Shown here: piece after piece, positions 9,072 through 18,800 of the stretch
Numbering within the stretch: position 1 is the first letter of the stretch
How the letters are laid out: each line of letters starts with the position of its first letter
DNA from: JBBQZU01 sp041749535
GTDB taxonomy: Bacteria > Bacteroidota > Bacteroidia > Flavobacteriales_D > Cryomorphaceae
Assembly (NCBI GenBank): GCA_041749535.1
Contig: JBGTBE010000083.1
Location: 17,841-81,840, forward strand
Direction: 5' to 3'
DNA length: 64,000 nt
Program-made: the position numbers and the translations under genes
Notes under the pieces: model-generated
The model's database searches: none
Told to the model about the DNA's origin: nothing
The model's input: only the letters and a program-made list of their open reading frames with translations

Positions 9072-12056
9072 CTAAGCCACCTCCCTGTACCTCGCATCTT
9101 CCACCACCTTTACCCTTTCCATCTTTTCTACTTCTATGCTCACGCAATCGAACTCTTCGGTAACGGTGCCGGTAATGGTGTACACCCCTTTTCCCCGAAA
9201 GGGGTGTTGTCGCAGCACGGGCGGGAAGTGCACAGTATCGATAAAGCGGCCCGCTGTATCTACAAAATTGCCAAAGGCCATACGATCGCCCTTGATGGTG
9301 CTGGTGGTTTTGGCGGTAACGAGGTAGCCGCAGGCGGTAACGCGCTGCCCCACCATTTGCGGAAGTTGTGCCGCCGAAACGGGATTTACGGGAAGCGAAG
9401 CTGCAAGATCAAAGGGTGAGCACAGCGCAAACCCAAGCAGTTCCATCTGATCGAAGGCGTCTTCCACAGCGGTGCTTGTAAGCCGGGGCAGGGCGTAATT
9501 AACCCTCGGCTCTTTGAAGAGCATTTGCTGAACTTCCACAGGCTGCTGCGGACCCAGCTTGAAATGCGCTTCCCAGAGCAGCTCCCGCTTGTTGCGCCCG
9601 GTAAACCTGAATGCGTTGATGCGGATCAGTATATCGATCTGCTCCACACTTATCGGCACACGGTCCAAAAAGTCGTCGAGGTTGGCAAACCCTTCGGAAC
9701 CGTTCAGGCTTCGCGCCCGCAAAATGCGATAGGCGGTCTCATCCTCCAGTCCTTGCAGAAATCCGAATCCGAGCATAATTTCCTTTCCGGAAATGCTGGC
9801 TTCATTGCCGGCGCGGTTCACACAAGGCGGTACGATGGTGGCACCCTTCATGCGCGCCTCGTGCAGGTAGTGCTCGCGGCTGTAGAAGCCCCCGCCATTG
9901 TTCAGCGTAGCCACCATATATTCCAGCGGGTAGTGGGCCTTTAGAAAAAGACTTTGATAACTCTCCACGGCGTAGCTGGCTGAGTGTCCTTTCGCGAAAG
10001 CGTAACCGGCAAAACTCTCCACCTGCCTCCACACCTCGGCGGTGAGTTCGTCTGCATAGCCCTTCTTTTTGCAGTTGCTGAAAAACTTGCCCTTCGCTTT
10101 GGCAAACTCCTCGCGGGAGCGAAACTTGCCGCTCATGCCCCGCCTTAGCACATCGGCTTCGCCAAGGCTCAGGCCCGCGAAGTAGTGCGCCACTTTGATC
10201 ACATCTTCCTGGTACACCATCACCCCGTACGTTTCGGGCATAATTTCGAGCATGGTGGGGTGGGCTTCCATTCGCCTTTCGGGAAAACGGTACCGCAGTA
10301 TAAACTCCCGCATCATACCGCTGCGCGCCACACCGGGCCTGATCACCGAACTGGCCGCCACAAGTCCGAGGTAATTGTCCACCCTGAGCTTTTTCATCAG
10401 CATGCGCATGGCGGGACTCTCCACGTAGAAGCAGCCTATTGCATCGCCCTCGCGCAACAGCGCGCGTATGGCTTCATCCTGTTTAAAGCGCTTCAGGTCG
10501 TGAATGTCGAAGGGCGCATGGCCGGGCTGATTCTCAGCGATGATTTCTATGGCATCTTTGATTTTGCCCAGTCCGCGCTGCCCCAGTATATCAAATTTGT
10601 AGAGCCCTATATCCTCGGCCACCACCATATCATATTGCACCGTGGGAAATCCCTTGGGGGGCATCCACGTGGGCGAGAAGGTGTGGATGGGCGCATCGGC
10701 AATGAGAATGCCCCCGGCGTGCAGGCTCAGGTGACTGGGAAAATCCTGTATAAGCGCTCCGTAGCGCAGCACCAGCTGCGAGAGTTTGTCGAGCTTATTC
10801 GGGTCGTACTTGCCATCGCTCAGCACGTCGATCTCCTCCTTGGGCAAGCCAAACACTTTGCCCAGCTCGCGCACCACTGCGCGGTACTGAAAGGTATTGT
10901 AGGTGGCCAGTATGGCGCAGTGCGGAAAGCGCTCAAAAATATACCGCGTGATGTCGGGCCGGTCTCGCCATGAAAAGTCGAGATCGAAATCGGGGGGGTT
11001 CTTGCGGTAGAGATTTATAAAACGCTCAAAGTACAGGTCGAGCTCTACCGGGTCTACATCGGTAATGCGCAGTATGTAGGCCACGAGGCTGTTGGCCCCG
11101 CTCCCCCGCCCCACATAAAAGTAGCCTTTGCTGCGGGCATAGCGGGTGATGTCCCAGTTGATGAGAAAGTAGGATACAAACTGCTTTTGGGCTATCACAT
11201 CGAGCTCCATATCAAGGCGGCGCAACACTTCAGGGCCCGGGTCGGGATAGCGGTAGTGTATGTTATCATCACAGAGTTTACGCAGCATCACTTCGTCATC
11301 GCTTATGGAGCCGGTATAGGCGCGGAGGTTCTTGTGCGGATAGGCATCTCCGTACTCAAAGTGCACATTGCACCCTTGCAGCAGGCGGGTGGTATTGGCT
11401 ATCATTTGCGGAAAATCGTTGTACAGCGCCATGAGTTCATTGCGGTGCATCCACACATCGCCGGGGTCGGCCTCTTCGGTTTTGGGGAGTTTGGAAAGCA
11501 GGCAGTTGTTGTCGATGGCACGCAGCAGGCGGTGCATATTGTGCTGCAGTTTTGCTTCGCTCCCGGCAAATGTAAACCGCTGTCCCATTACCACTTTGTG
11601 CTTGTACTTCGCTGCTGCAAATGGCGACCGCGAAAAGCGGATCAGGTCGCGGGGGTGCACGGCCATGTATTCATTAGTTCGCAGGGAATGGCCGGGCCTT
11701 TCGGCAAATGCAGAAAAGGGGTACACCACCACCACATGCGCGAACTCCGCAGCAGCAGCCGGTATGGGTTCGCCGCTGTGGAGAAACTGAGAGAGCCATG
11801 CATTCATTTCGCGAAAGCCCTCGTTGTTTTTGGCGTAAGCCGTATACAGATGCTCAGCTCCATTGCGGAAGTCTATGCCCACCACTGGTTTGATGCCCTT
11901 TTTTTGGGCAATCTGCACAAAATACAGCACCGCCGAAGTGCTGTTGATGTCGGTCAGGGCCACCACATCGTAATCATTGGCCGCAGCCTGCTCCAGCACC
12001 TGCTCAGGACTGAGAATGCCGTAGCGAAATGAATACTGGGAGTGCACGTGGAGCAT
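9072..12056 (-). CDS. dnaE: DNA polymerase III alpha subunit, short (DnaE2/ImuC-like or second DnaE)
   Basis: 994-aa family C DNA polymerase, a cytosolic DNA-synthesis enzyme. It begins with a PHP domain (MLHVHSQYSF...VVALTDINS). The catalytic palm carries PDFDLDF with Asp356, Asp358 and Asp360 and the upstream GRGSGANSLVAY phrase. Fingers and helix-hairpin-helix segments follow (RRGMSGKFRSREEF; FAKGHSASYA), and an OB-fold is near the C-terminus (VGQRVTACGYLV...). The length is well below the replicative DnaE of Bacteroidota (usually above 1,150 residues), which fits an accessory, damage-tolerance polymerase. The usual imuA/imuB or DinB-like partner is not adjacent here, so the translesion role is inferred. 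A TAGCTTTG box lies four bases before the ATG, which could make the transcript leaderless. Confidence 0.9.
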   Translation of the reverse strand: MLHVHSQYSFRYGILSPEQVLEQAAANDYDVVALTDINSTSAVLYFVQIAQKKGIKPVVGIDFRNGAEHLYTAYAKNNEGFREMNAWLSQFLHSGEPIPAAAAEFAHVVVVYPFSAFAERPGHSLRTNEYMAVHPRDLIRFSRSPFAAAKYKHKVVMGQRFTFAGSEAKLQHNMHRLLRAIDNNCLLSKLPKTEEADPGDVWMHRNELMALYNDFPQMIANTTRLLQGCNVHFEYGDAYPHKNLRAYTGSISDDEVMLRKLCDDNIHYRYPDPGPEVLRRLDMELDVIAQKQFVSYFLINWDITRYARSKGYFYVGRGSGANSLVAYILRITDVDPVELDLYFERFINLYRKNPPDFDLDFSWRDRPDITRYIFERFPHCAILATYNTFQYRAVVRELGKVFGLPKEEIDVLSDGKYDPNKLDKLSQLVLRYGALIQDFPSHLSLHAGGILIADAPIHTFSPTWMPPKGFPTVQYDMVVAEDIGLYKFDILGQRGLGKIKDAIEIIAENQPGHAPFDIHDLKRFKQDEAIRALLREGDAIGCFYVESPAMRMLMKKLRVDNYLGLVAASSVIRPGVARSGMMREFILRYRFPERRMEAHPTMLEIMPETYGVMVYQEDVIKVAHYFAGLSLGEADVLRRGMSGKFRSREEFAKAKGKFFSNCKKKGYADELTAEVWRQVESFAGYAFAKGHSASYAVESYQSLFLKAHYPLEYMVATLNNGGGFYSREHYLHEARMKGATIVPPCVNRAGNEASISGKEIMLGFGFLQGLEDETAYRILRARSLNGSEGFANLDDFLDRVPISVEQIDILIRINAFRFTGRNKRELLWEAHFKLGPQQPVEVQQMLFKEPRVNYALPRLTSTAVEDAFDQMELLGFALCSPFDLAASLPVNPVSAAQLPQMVGQRVTACGYLVTAKTTSTIKGDRMAFGNFVDTAGRFIDTVHFPPVLRQHPFRGKGVYTITGTVTEEFDCVSIEVEKMERVKVVEDARYREVA

Positions 12057-12174
12057 AGTACAAAGCTAATAATATTGGCATTTCAATTATTGCTATTTTT
12101 AAAAGCATTTAGGTTTCGCTGGTTCGGTCTCATTTCTACAACGGTACATCCACGTCCTACACATCAACATCCTC

Positions 12175-12239
12175 ACCCGGGTGCCGTCAAGGAGACTCGA
12201 AGGCTGATATTTCGGTTCGCACGTTTCAACGCAATTGAA
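12175..12239 (-). pseudogene. Decayed copy of the 5' end of the CHAT-protease gene
   Basis: This stretch aligns without gaps to 21097-21161, inside the start of the intact CHAT gene, with 51 of 65 bases identical by hand count and in the same orientation. Read in the CHAT frame it gives NCVETCEPKYQPSSLLDGTRV, against NYFETHEPQSQPSSRRDGTQV in the intact protein (13 of 21 residues). Frameshifts and stops follow at once, and the similarity fades towards about 12110. No start codon or downstream domain remains, so it is a remnant of a second, related gene. Confidence 0.7.
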
Positions 12240-12244
12240 TTTAG

Positions 12245-12448
12245 ATGGTTGATCGGAACTACCATTTTGGGGCTGAACCAGAGGACTGGAGATGCCTGTT
12301 TAACTGGTGGGATGATGGTGGGAAACTCAACAGTGAATTTAGCTGGAAATATCCGTCGGACAGGATCAGACTTTCAAGGGTACAATGGATACAACTGGAC
12401 TTCTTTGACTACAGAAAGCCTCGGACCACAAGGCCCACAAACTACTAA
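12245..12448 (+). pseudogene. Orphan 67-codon reading frame, possible gene fragment
   Basis: An open frame of 67 codons starts immediately after the CHAT-gene remnant and just after an in-frame TAG. Its product is rich in Trp, Asp and aromatic residues (FGAEPEDWRCLFNWWDDGG; WIQLDFFDYRKP), a composition more like a folded protein than random read-through. I recognise no family. No ribosome-binding site is obvious. It may be the truncated end of a gene lost when the neighbouring CHAT copy decayed, or a small real gene. The rest of 12057-12611 shows no convincing coding sequence. Confidence 0.3.
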
Positions 12449-12611
12449 ATCACATATTGCCCGAGTGAAGTTACCCCTCTAATTTCCATTAAAGGTTGAT
12501 GCGTACATTCGTTGTAGAAGTATGCAACCGAAACAGCTGCAAATTCTACCTTAGCCTGCTCAACCTATAAGTCGTGTTAACCAACCAAATCGCTTCCCAA
12601 AGAACGTAACC

Positions 12612-15600
12612 ATGAGAAATCAAGCAATAGATGATGCTGCGCAGCGTATCGCGGTGGCCAAAGAATCGAAACGCAAACGACTTGATTTAAGGAATTGCGG
12701 TATACACTCATTGGAGGAATATTTTGATCTATGGGAAATGCATTGGCTGGAGGAGCTCGCGCTTGGAAATGGAGGGGATGAAGGTTTGGGATTCAGCAAC
12801 GGTGAGCAGGGAACAACCTCCAATACTTTTGAAGTGATCCCGGCGTACATTGCCGGGCTGAATAAACTAAAGGTGCTCGATCTGAGCGGCATGGCCCTTG
12901 ATGAAACCTCCAGACCCCTGCTTATCCATGCCTTGCCCGACAGTTTAAAACAGTTGAGCATCAATGATACCTTCCTAAGCGAGGACACTAATCCCAAATT
13001 TCTAAACCTGGCGAAGCTTAAAGTTTTCTATGCGAGAGGGAGCAAGCTGTCTCAGGCACAACTGCAACACATGGGCCCGGCATTGGAGAGTCTGCTGCAA
13101 TTGGATTTGTCAGAAAATGATTTGGACGATGAACCCTTGGCGGAAGCCTTAAAGTCGATGGGTATGTTGGCTCTGCTGGTGTTAGACAGCAATAGAATCG
13201 GACCACGGACACTACGCACCTTGGATCGACCCGAAGGGTTGCTGGCCACTTTGTCGCTCTCCAATTGTGGCATTACCAATGTTGAATTGTTGTTATTGAC
13301 AAATTTGAAGGTGGGTATTTCGCTTGATTTGAGCTACAATCAGATCAATGATCTCCACCACTTAAAAAACACAGGCGCACGATATTTGAATTTAAGTTAT
13401 TGCGGAATAGAGCAAATAGCTGACCTTCTGCATTTCGAGGGAACTGAAACAGTTGTTTTGGAAGGCAATCCCATCAAAGATTGCCCCAGTGACATTTGGG
13501 AAACCGGAAATTTGATTCAAATACGGGCCTATTTCAAATCCAAACACATTGACAAGAAGGGAAAAGTGGATGCCAAAACCAAGTCGAAGCCGTTGGCGCC
13601 TATGGCGCAAGCATTGGAAAACGATGTAATAGGCATCAACGAGCCAGGGCACAAAACTGGGGCAGATATGGCTGATGCGTTGTCAAAATCAGCTGAACCC
13701 CCATACAAACCAAAAAGAGATGTAAAGCTTATCCTTCTTGGAAACAGTGCAGCCGGCAAAACCAACTTCGTGCATTATTTAAAAACAGGTGGTTTTTTAG
13801 GGCAGAGAAAGAGTACCCATGGACTCAGTGTTGAGTATTGGATTCCGGATATGGAGAAATATCCTTCGCTGGAAAATATCGGGGTGAGTATTTGGGATTT
13901 CGGCGGGCAAGAATATTACCACGATGCCTACCGGTTGTTTCTCAGCTCCAACGCTGTGTATGTGCTGCTTTGGAGTGAAGATACCAATGCCAACGGATAC
14001 AGCGCCATAGCGCTACACGACAATGAAAAGCCCGTGCAATTGGCCCATTACCACCTTGAATACTGGCTTGATACCATACGTACCAAACGTGGGAAAAACG
14101 CTCCCCTCATGGTAGTTCAAAACAAAACAGACCTTCACGGAAAGAAACGCCTCGACCAGGACCTGCACAGTGAATACGAAATTGACGACTCCTTTCACAT
14201 CAGTTTGATGCGGGGGGGTGCAGCCAACAACTCCATGGAGCACAAGGAAGTACAGTTCCTTCTCGAGCACTTATACCAACATATGGCCCGCATAGCCGAC
14301 GAAGCCGAGTACGGTGATGGCTGGCTCAAATTGCGTGAAGAGCTGCGGGATTTTGGTCAGCAGGACGAGGGTATGTTCTATACTTTGGAATTGGATGAAT
14401 ATGGCGGTGTGGAACTGAATGAATTTCTGGTGATATGTTCACTTATTGTGCAAAGGGATGTCTCTGAAGATGAAGCTTACACCCTGCCCCGCTGGCTCGA
14501 TCGCTGTGGAGTGATAACTTACATTGACAGTCCTGCACTGCGCAACAAGGTATTTTTGAATCCACTTTTATTGACCAAAAAACTATATACGGATCTTCAT
14601 GCTGATCTGCTTGACCGCAGCGGCCATTACGAACCCAATCCTGACAGCATAAAGACCATAGAGCTGCTCAAAAGCCTGGATATGGTTATCGAGCACCGGT
14701 CGGCCCGCAATGGCAGCACGTCGTACATCGTGCCACAATATTTGCCCGACACCCATGCCATTGAAGACCTGTTTAAGATAGCAAGTGACAAACGCTGGCC
14801 ACATTCCATATGGCTTCTGGTACCCATCTTTGCATACCGCAAGATGCTCACTTCAATCATTTCAAAGTATTTTAAATCAGAGCAGATTGAATCGCGCTAC
14901 TTCTGGAAGCACGGAATCTTGTTTAGGCGAGATGAAAGCCTGGTCCTGATCAAAGGATTGCCCGATGAAGGCGGCTCGCATTGCGCGGTAATTCAGGTGA
15001 GCCTGGAACAAGGCCAAAATGAAAAAGACAGCAGCATAGGCAAGACTGTATTTAAGGACCTGCTCGACCTGTATGAGGCATGTAGCCACCCTTATGAAGA
15101 TGAGCGCGAAGCCAGGCGGTCGTCCATGAACAAAGTAGATTTTGCGCATGAAAAGCGAATGCAACTGAAGGAAAAATTTTTGCAACGTCTGCTGCTTTCC
15201 TATGACGGAATCCACTTTGCCTCCTACACAGAGATAAGCCAAAGAATTGCCGAGAGGAAAACCTGGATAGAGACTTCCGTAAATTTAAAGCCTGCAGATT
15301 CTATAGAAAAAAGCAGAACGCGCGATGTAGAATTACATCCTTTCGGGAAATTTTTGAATTTATCGGTGACCAAGACAAAGCGGGTGTTTTTATCGTACTC
15401 ACACAACAATACCCATTGGCTCAACCGGTTGATGGTTCACCTTTCGGGATTGCGCCACAGCGATATTATCAATCACTGGACCGACCAATTGATCATGCCG
15501 GGAGAGCGTTGGGATGACCGCATCCGCGAAGAAATTTCAAACGCTGATGTCTTTATCTTACTGCTCTCAGCAGATTTTATAGCCTCACAGTACATCTGGA

Positions 15601-15839
15601 ATGAAGAACTTCCGGCGATTCAAAAACAGCTTGTCAGCAAATCCAAACAATTCATTCCCGTACTGATCGAACCCTTCGATCTGGGCGCCGTTGGTCCAAT
15701 CGCAGTGAAGGAGGCGATACCTAAAGATGCAGAAGGAAAACTCAAGGCCCTTAGTCTGTGGAACAATCAGGAAGAAGGATTGATGAAGGTCGCCGAAAGG
15801 ATAAGGATGGCGATAGGTACTGAAGTGTTAATGGAATAG
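12612..15839 (+). CDS. LRR-Roc-COR-TIR protein (NLR/LRRK-like signalling GTPase)
   Basis: 1075 aa, cytosolic. Order: leucine-rich repeats (about residues 20-310; LDLSGMALDE, LDLSENDLDDEPLAEAL, LDLSYNQINDLHHL); a Roc GTPase with P-loop GNSAAGKT (377-384), G3 WDFGGQE (428-434) and G4 NKTD (504-507); a COR dimerisation region (about 560-880); and a C-terminal TIR domain from about 920 (RVFLSYSHNN...), with a candidate catalytic Glu in YIWNEEL (998/999). In known families, Roc-COR is a nucleotide-switch dimer and bacterial TIR domains cleave NAD+. A reasonable model is that ligand sensing by the LRR releases a TIR-driven, NAD+-depleting response. The gene is convergent with the CHAT-protease gene across a shared hairpin, and flanked on its 5' side by a CHAT-gene remnant. 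Such architectures are described among prokaryotic conflict systems; the trigger here is unknown. Confidence 0.88.
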   Translation: MRNQAIDDAAQRIAVAKESKRKRLDLRNCGIHSLEEYFDLWEMHWLEELALGNGGDEGLGFSNGEQGTTSNTFEVIPAYIAGLNKLKVLDLSGMALDETSRPLLIHALPDSLKQLSINDTFLSEDTNPKFLNLAKLKVFYARGSKLSQAQLQHMGPALESLLQLDLSENDLDDEPLAEALKSMGMLALLVLDSNRIGPRTLRTLDRPEGLLATLSLSNCGITNVELLLLTNLKVGISLDLSYNQINDLHHLKNTGARYLNLSYCGIEQIADLLHFEGTETVVLEGNPIKDCPSDIWETGNLIQIRAYFKSKHIDKKGKVDAKTKSKPLAPMAQALENDVIGINEPGHKTGADMADALSKSAEPPYKPKRDVKLILLGNSAAGKTNFVHYLKTGGFLGQRKSTHGLSVEYWIPDMEKYPSLENIGVSIWDFGGQEYYHDAYRLFLSSNAVYVLLWSEDTNANGYSAIALHDNEKPVQLAHYHLEYWLDTIRTKRGKNAPLMVVQNKTDLHGKKRLDQDLHSEYEIDDSFHISLMRGGAANNSMEHKEVQFLLEHLYQHMARIADEAEYGDGWLKLREELRDFGQQDEGMFYTLELDEYGGVELNEFLVICSLIVQRDVSEDEAYTLPRWLDRCGVITYIDSPALRNKVFLNPLLLTKKLYTDLHADLLDRSGHYEPNPDSIKTIELLKSLDMVIEHRSARNGSTSYIVPQYLPDTHAIEDLFKIASDKRWPHSIWLLVPIFAYRKMLTSIISKYFKSEQIESRYFWKHGILFRRDESLVLIKGLPDEGGSHCAVIQVSLEQGQNEKDSSIGKTVFKDLLDLYEACSHPYEDEREARRSSMNKVDFAHEKRMQLKEKFLQRLLLSYDGIHFASYTEISQRIAERKTWIETSVNLKPADSIEKSRTRDVELHPFGKFLNLSVTKTKRVFLSYSHNNTHWLNRLMVHLSGLRHSDIINHWTDQLIMPGERWDDRIREEISNADVFILLLSADFIASQYIWNEELPAIQKQLVSKSKQFIPVLIEPFDLGAVGPIAVKEAIPKDAEGKLKALSLWNNQEEGLMKVAERIRMAIGTEVLME

Positions 15840-15847
15840 CAGGAATG

Positions 15848-15877
15848 CGTAGCCCCAAGGCATTTCCTGGGGCTACG
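15848..15877. terminator. Hairpin between the convergent LRR-TIR and CHAT genes
   Basis: CGTAGCCCCA and TGGGGCTACG form a perfect 10-bp stem with a 10-base loop, in the 48 bases between the two stop codons. The convergent setting suggests a shared bidirectional terminator, although neither side has a long T tract. Confidence 0.55.
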
Positions 15878-15887
15878 ATGCAATCCA

Positions 15888-18800
15888 TTAACCCAACCAC
15901 TTTGCCAATTCGCTTCTAAGCTTCTTCAAACTTTCCATCTTACCCTCGTTGCTGCGTAGCATTGAAATTAGAAAATCACAATGTTCCAATTCAATTTCCA
16001 CCTTGTCCCTGCTATTTTCGTATTGCCAAGCACCCGTTACTATCTTCAGGTATTCATTGAGATCATCATTCTCGGACAGATATAGGTATTTTAAAAGATG
16101 GTAGTTGGCCTCAAGAAGTCGATCCCAGTAAGAGGTCATTTCAAGTGACGTGCTTTTGACTTCTGTGAAAAGCTCTTCAAAAGGCTTGAGCAAAGCCTTT
16201 GCTTTGGCTTTGGTATAACTTTTAAAAGAAAGGGTATCCAAACAGTACTGAAGGGTCAAATAATTGCTGTAGGGATAAAACCTTTCCTTGGAACTATGGG
16301 CTTTTGACTCGGCCTCCTTGTATATGCCGATCGACTTCTCAAGAGATGCAAGCACAGCCTTTGAAGCCTTGCTACTTTTCTCATTGAACTGGGTGTATGC
16401 CAAAGTTTTGTGCATGGCTGCCATCAAGCTGAGCCTTTCCCTGGTTTGTCCAATTTGGAGTACAAACTCCATATTTTTGATGGCTTCCTGAATGTCAGCA
16501 GTGGCTTCAGCCAGCGGTTTGCTGCGCAAGGCATGCTTTCTTCGGGCCTTGAGTTCAAGTTCCAATGCCCGCACAGTTACCATGCCATCCGAAGTTTGGC
16601 GGGCACGCGCAAAATATTTCAGGGCATCTTCATCCATCCTCAACTGTTCAAAATTGCAGGCAAGCAGTTCAAAAATCTCTGTATGGTCGTGCGTCATGTG
16701 CTGAAGAGCGCTTTCGATACTCTTCAAGCGGGCCAGCACTTGCTTATCATTGGCAGTTGTTCTTTTGGTTTGTAGGATGTTAAATAGTTCCACCTTCAGG
16801 TTAGCCGGAAGGTCATATTTGTCTTCAAGCTCATTTCCCGATGAGAGGTATATTCCATCTTGCAGCCTGTAATTCTCATCGCCATAAGCCTGGTACGCAC
16901 CCCATGTATTGGTATAAGAAAATTGTTTGTGCACAGTGCTGCGGGCCTGAATAATAGCATCAGAGAAAGACATCCCATCAAACATCGATGTATAGAATAC
17001 TTCGGCAAAACTGAGGGCCGCTTTATCGTCCACAGCCCAACCAGCTACCACGACAGAGCGCACACCAATTTGGATGAGTGCTTCCGCAAAACTGGCTGCC
17101 AGCTTGTAGCGCTCTTTGGCAAAAATTGCTTCCTGCGGGGCCATTTCGCCCAAATGACAAGCATTGACGAAGACCAGCTCGGGAACTTCATTCAACATTT
17201 CAAGGTCGGCCGCCCTCAGAAATCGATTGTTGCCAATCACCAAACCTGAGTTCGCTACATCCTTTGAACTGTAGACCCCATGGGCGGCCAAATGAATCAC
17301 TTTATAACTTCGCGAATGTAGATTGAGATTCATCTCCCCGGCAAAACTGTTGATATGCGGCGTTACATTGTAACCATTGGCAGTAAAGATTTCACAAACC
17401 TTTTCGGCCTCAGCCTTGGCTCCCGGAAGTTGCCCGAAGAGACTCCAGCCCTCCAGGTTAGGATCGCCCACCACCAAAACTCCATGGTTTTTGGCATGAT
17501 TCACCCTCTCCCGGTTGTTGCTGTTGGAGAGTTTGCGAATCATTCCGCCATGCGTGGCAAATGGAGGTGATGAAGCATCGGGTCTACTCATGAGTTCCCA
17601 TGGAAAGCTGGCAGTGGTAGAATCAAGTGTAAGTTGAATGTTTTGCTGTTGGTTAAATTCCACCCTGAAATTGTAAGGTATCAACAAGTTGTATAGAGCC
17701 ACAGCCTGTTGAGTAGACCATTTGTCTGATTTTGACATTTCTTCCATAATAGGTTCAAGGGTATCCAAACTCAGATTTCTGCGCTCAGCCTTGACGCGTG
17801 CCAGCCCTTCAGAGAAACGGTAATCTATAGGCACAACCGCACCATTGGTGGCGGCATTCTCAGCACGAAGTATATCCATACGCATCCACCAGCTCCTCAC
17901 CCTTTCGATGGGCAGTTTTTTCAAGTACCCTTCCTTGTAGATCAAGTCCTGCTGGAAAAAGTGAATTGGATAGTCACCCGATCTCACCAATTGCCTCACC
18001 ACGTAGTAGGTCTCGCAGGCTTTGTGCTCGTGGTTCTCAACGATCTCTAAGGAGGAATACTGCGCCGGAATACCCTCACTGCGAAGCTTCTTATTGGTAT
18101 TAACTATGGCCGATAAAGTGGCTTCAATTGATTGCTGGATAGACAGGCCTATATAATCGCTTCCGAGTAGGAGTGTCGAAATAGACAATCGGAGTACCTG
18201 ATCGTCCGGAGCCTCTTCCTGCGCCCGGTGCAATGCATACTCGCGCAGGGCTGACGCCACCGCTTCACTCAACACCCTTGAATTGGCACTTGTTGCATTG
18301 CCTAAGCCTGTTACAATAGCTTTCACCCGACCAGCCAGCGGAAAGAGCAATACCTGTCCTTGTTCATAAACATAGCTCCCAAGCCGAAGCCTTCTGCTCA
18401 GCGCACCGTCAAGAATGCGGTCCATGACCTTTTCGGCACCCATGATTACCTCTTCGTTGATGTGACCGAGCACAATGGGATGGTTGGCATAGTTCATATC
18501 ACCGCATACCACACGTATGCCAAATGCTTCATTGCCATCCTGCTGTTGTGGTTCATCATCTGCACCTCCATTGAGCACACGCCACATCCAATCTGTGGAA
18601 GGATCGTGCTCTTCTTGCAACATGTCGCGTTTCATATAGGCTGAGGCAACCTGAATTCCTTCGCCACTTCGGTAAAAGCGTTTGTCATCGGTACTCCCCC
18701 GCTCCAGCAATTGCATGATACCATCAAAGTGGCGGCGGCTGTCGCAAAGCTTGCCATGCCCTTCTTCAATAAAGTAAACCCTTGCACCTTCATAAAACTC

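Noticed and set aside
10185..12032. Two long plus-strand open frames of 262 and 281 codons
   Set aside because: Both are antisense to dnaE, rich in His and Gly, and without family features. They are shadows of its GC-skewed codons.
12042..12482. 146-codon plus-strand frame
   Set aside because: It reads through the CHAT-gene remnant on the opposite strand and the other frame of the orphan fragment; composition is not protein-like.
12050..12600. Mobile element or transposase at the CHAT remnant
   Set aside because: No transposase, terminal repeats or target-site duplication could be seen; plain duplication and decay is enough.
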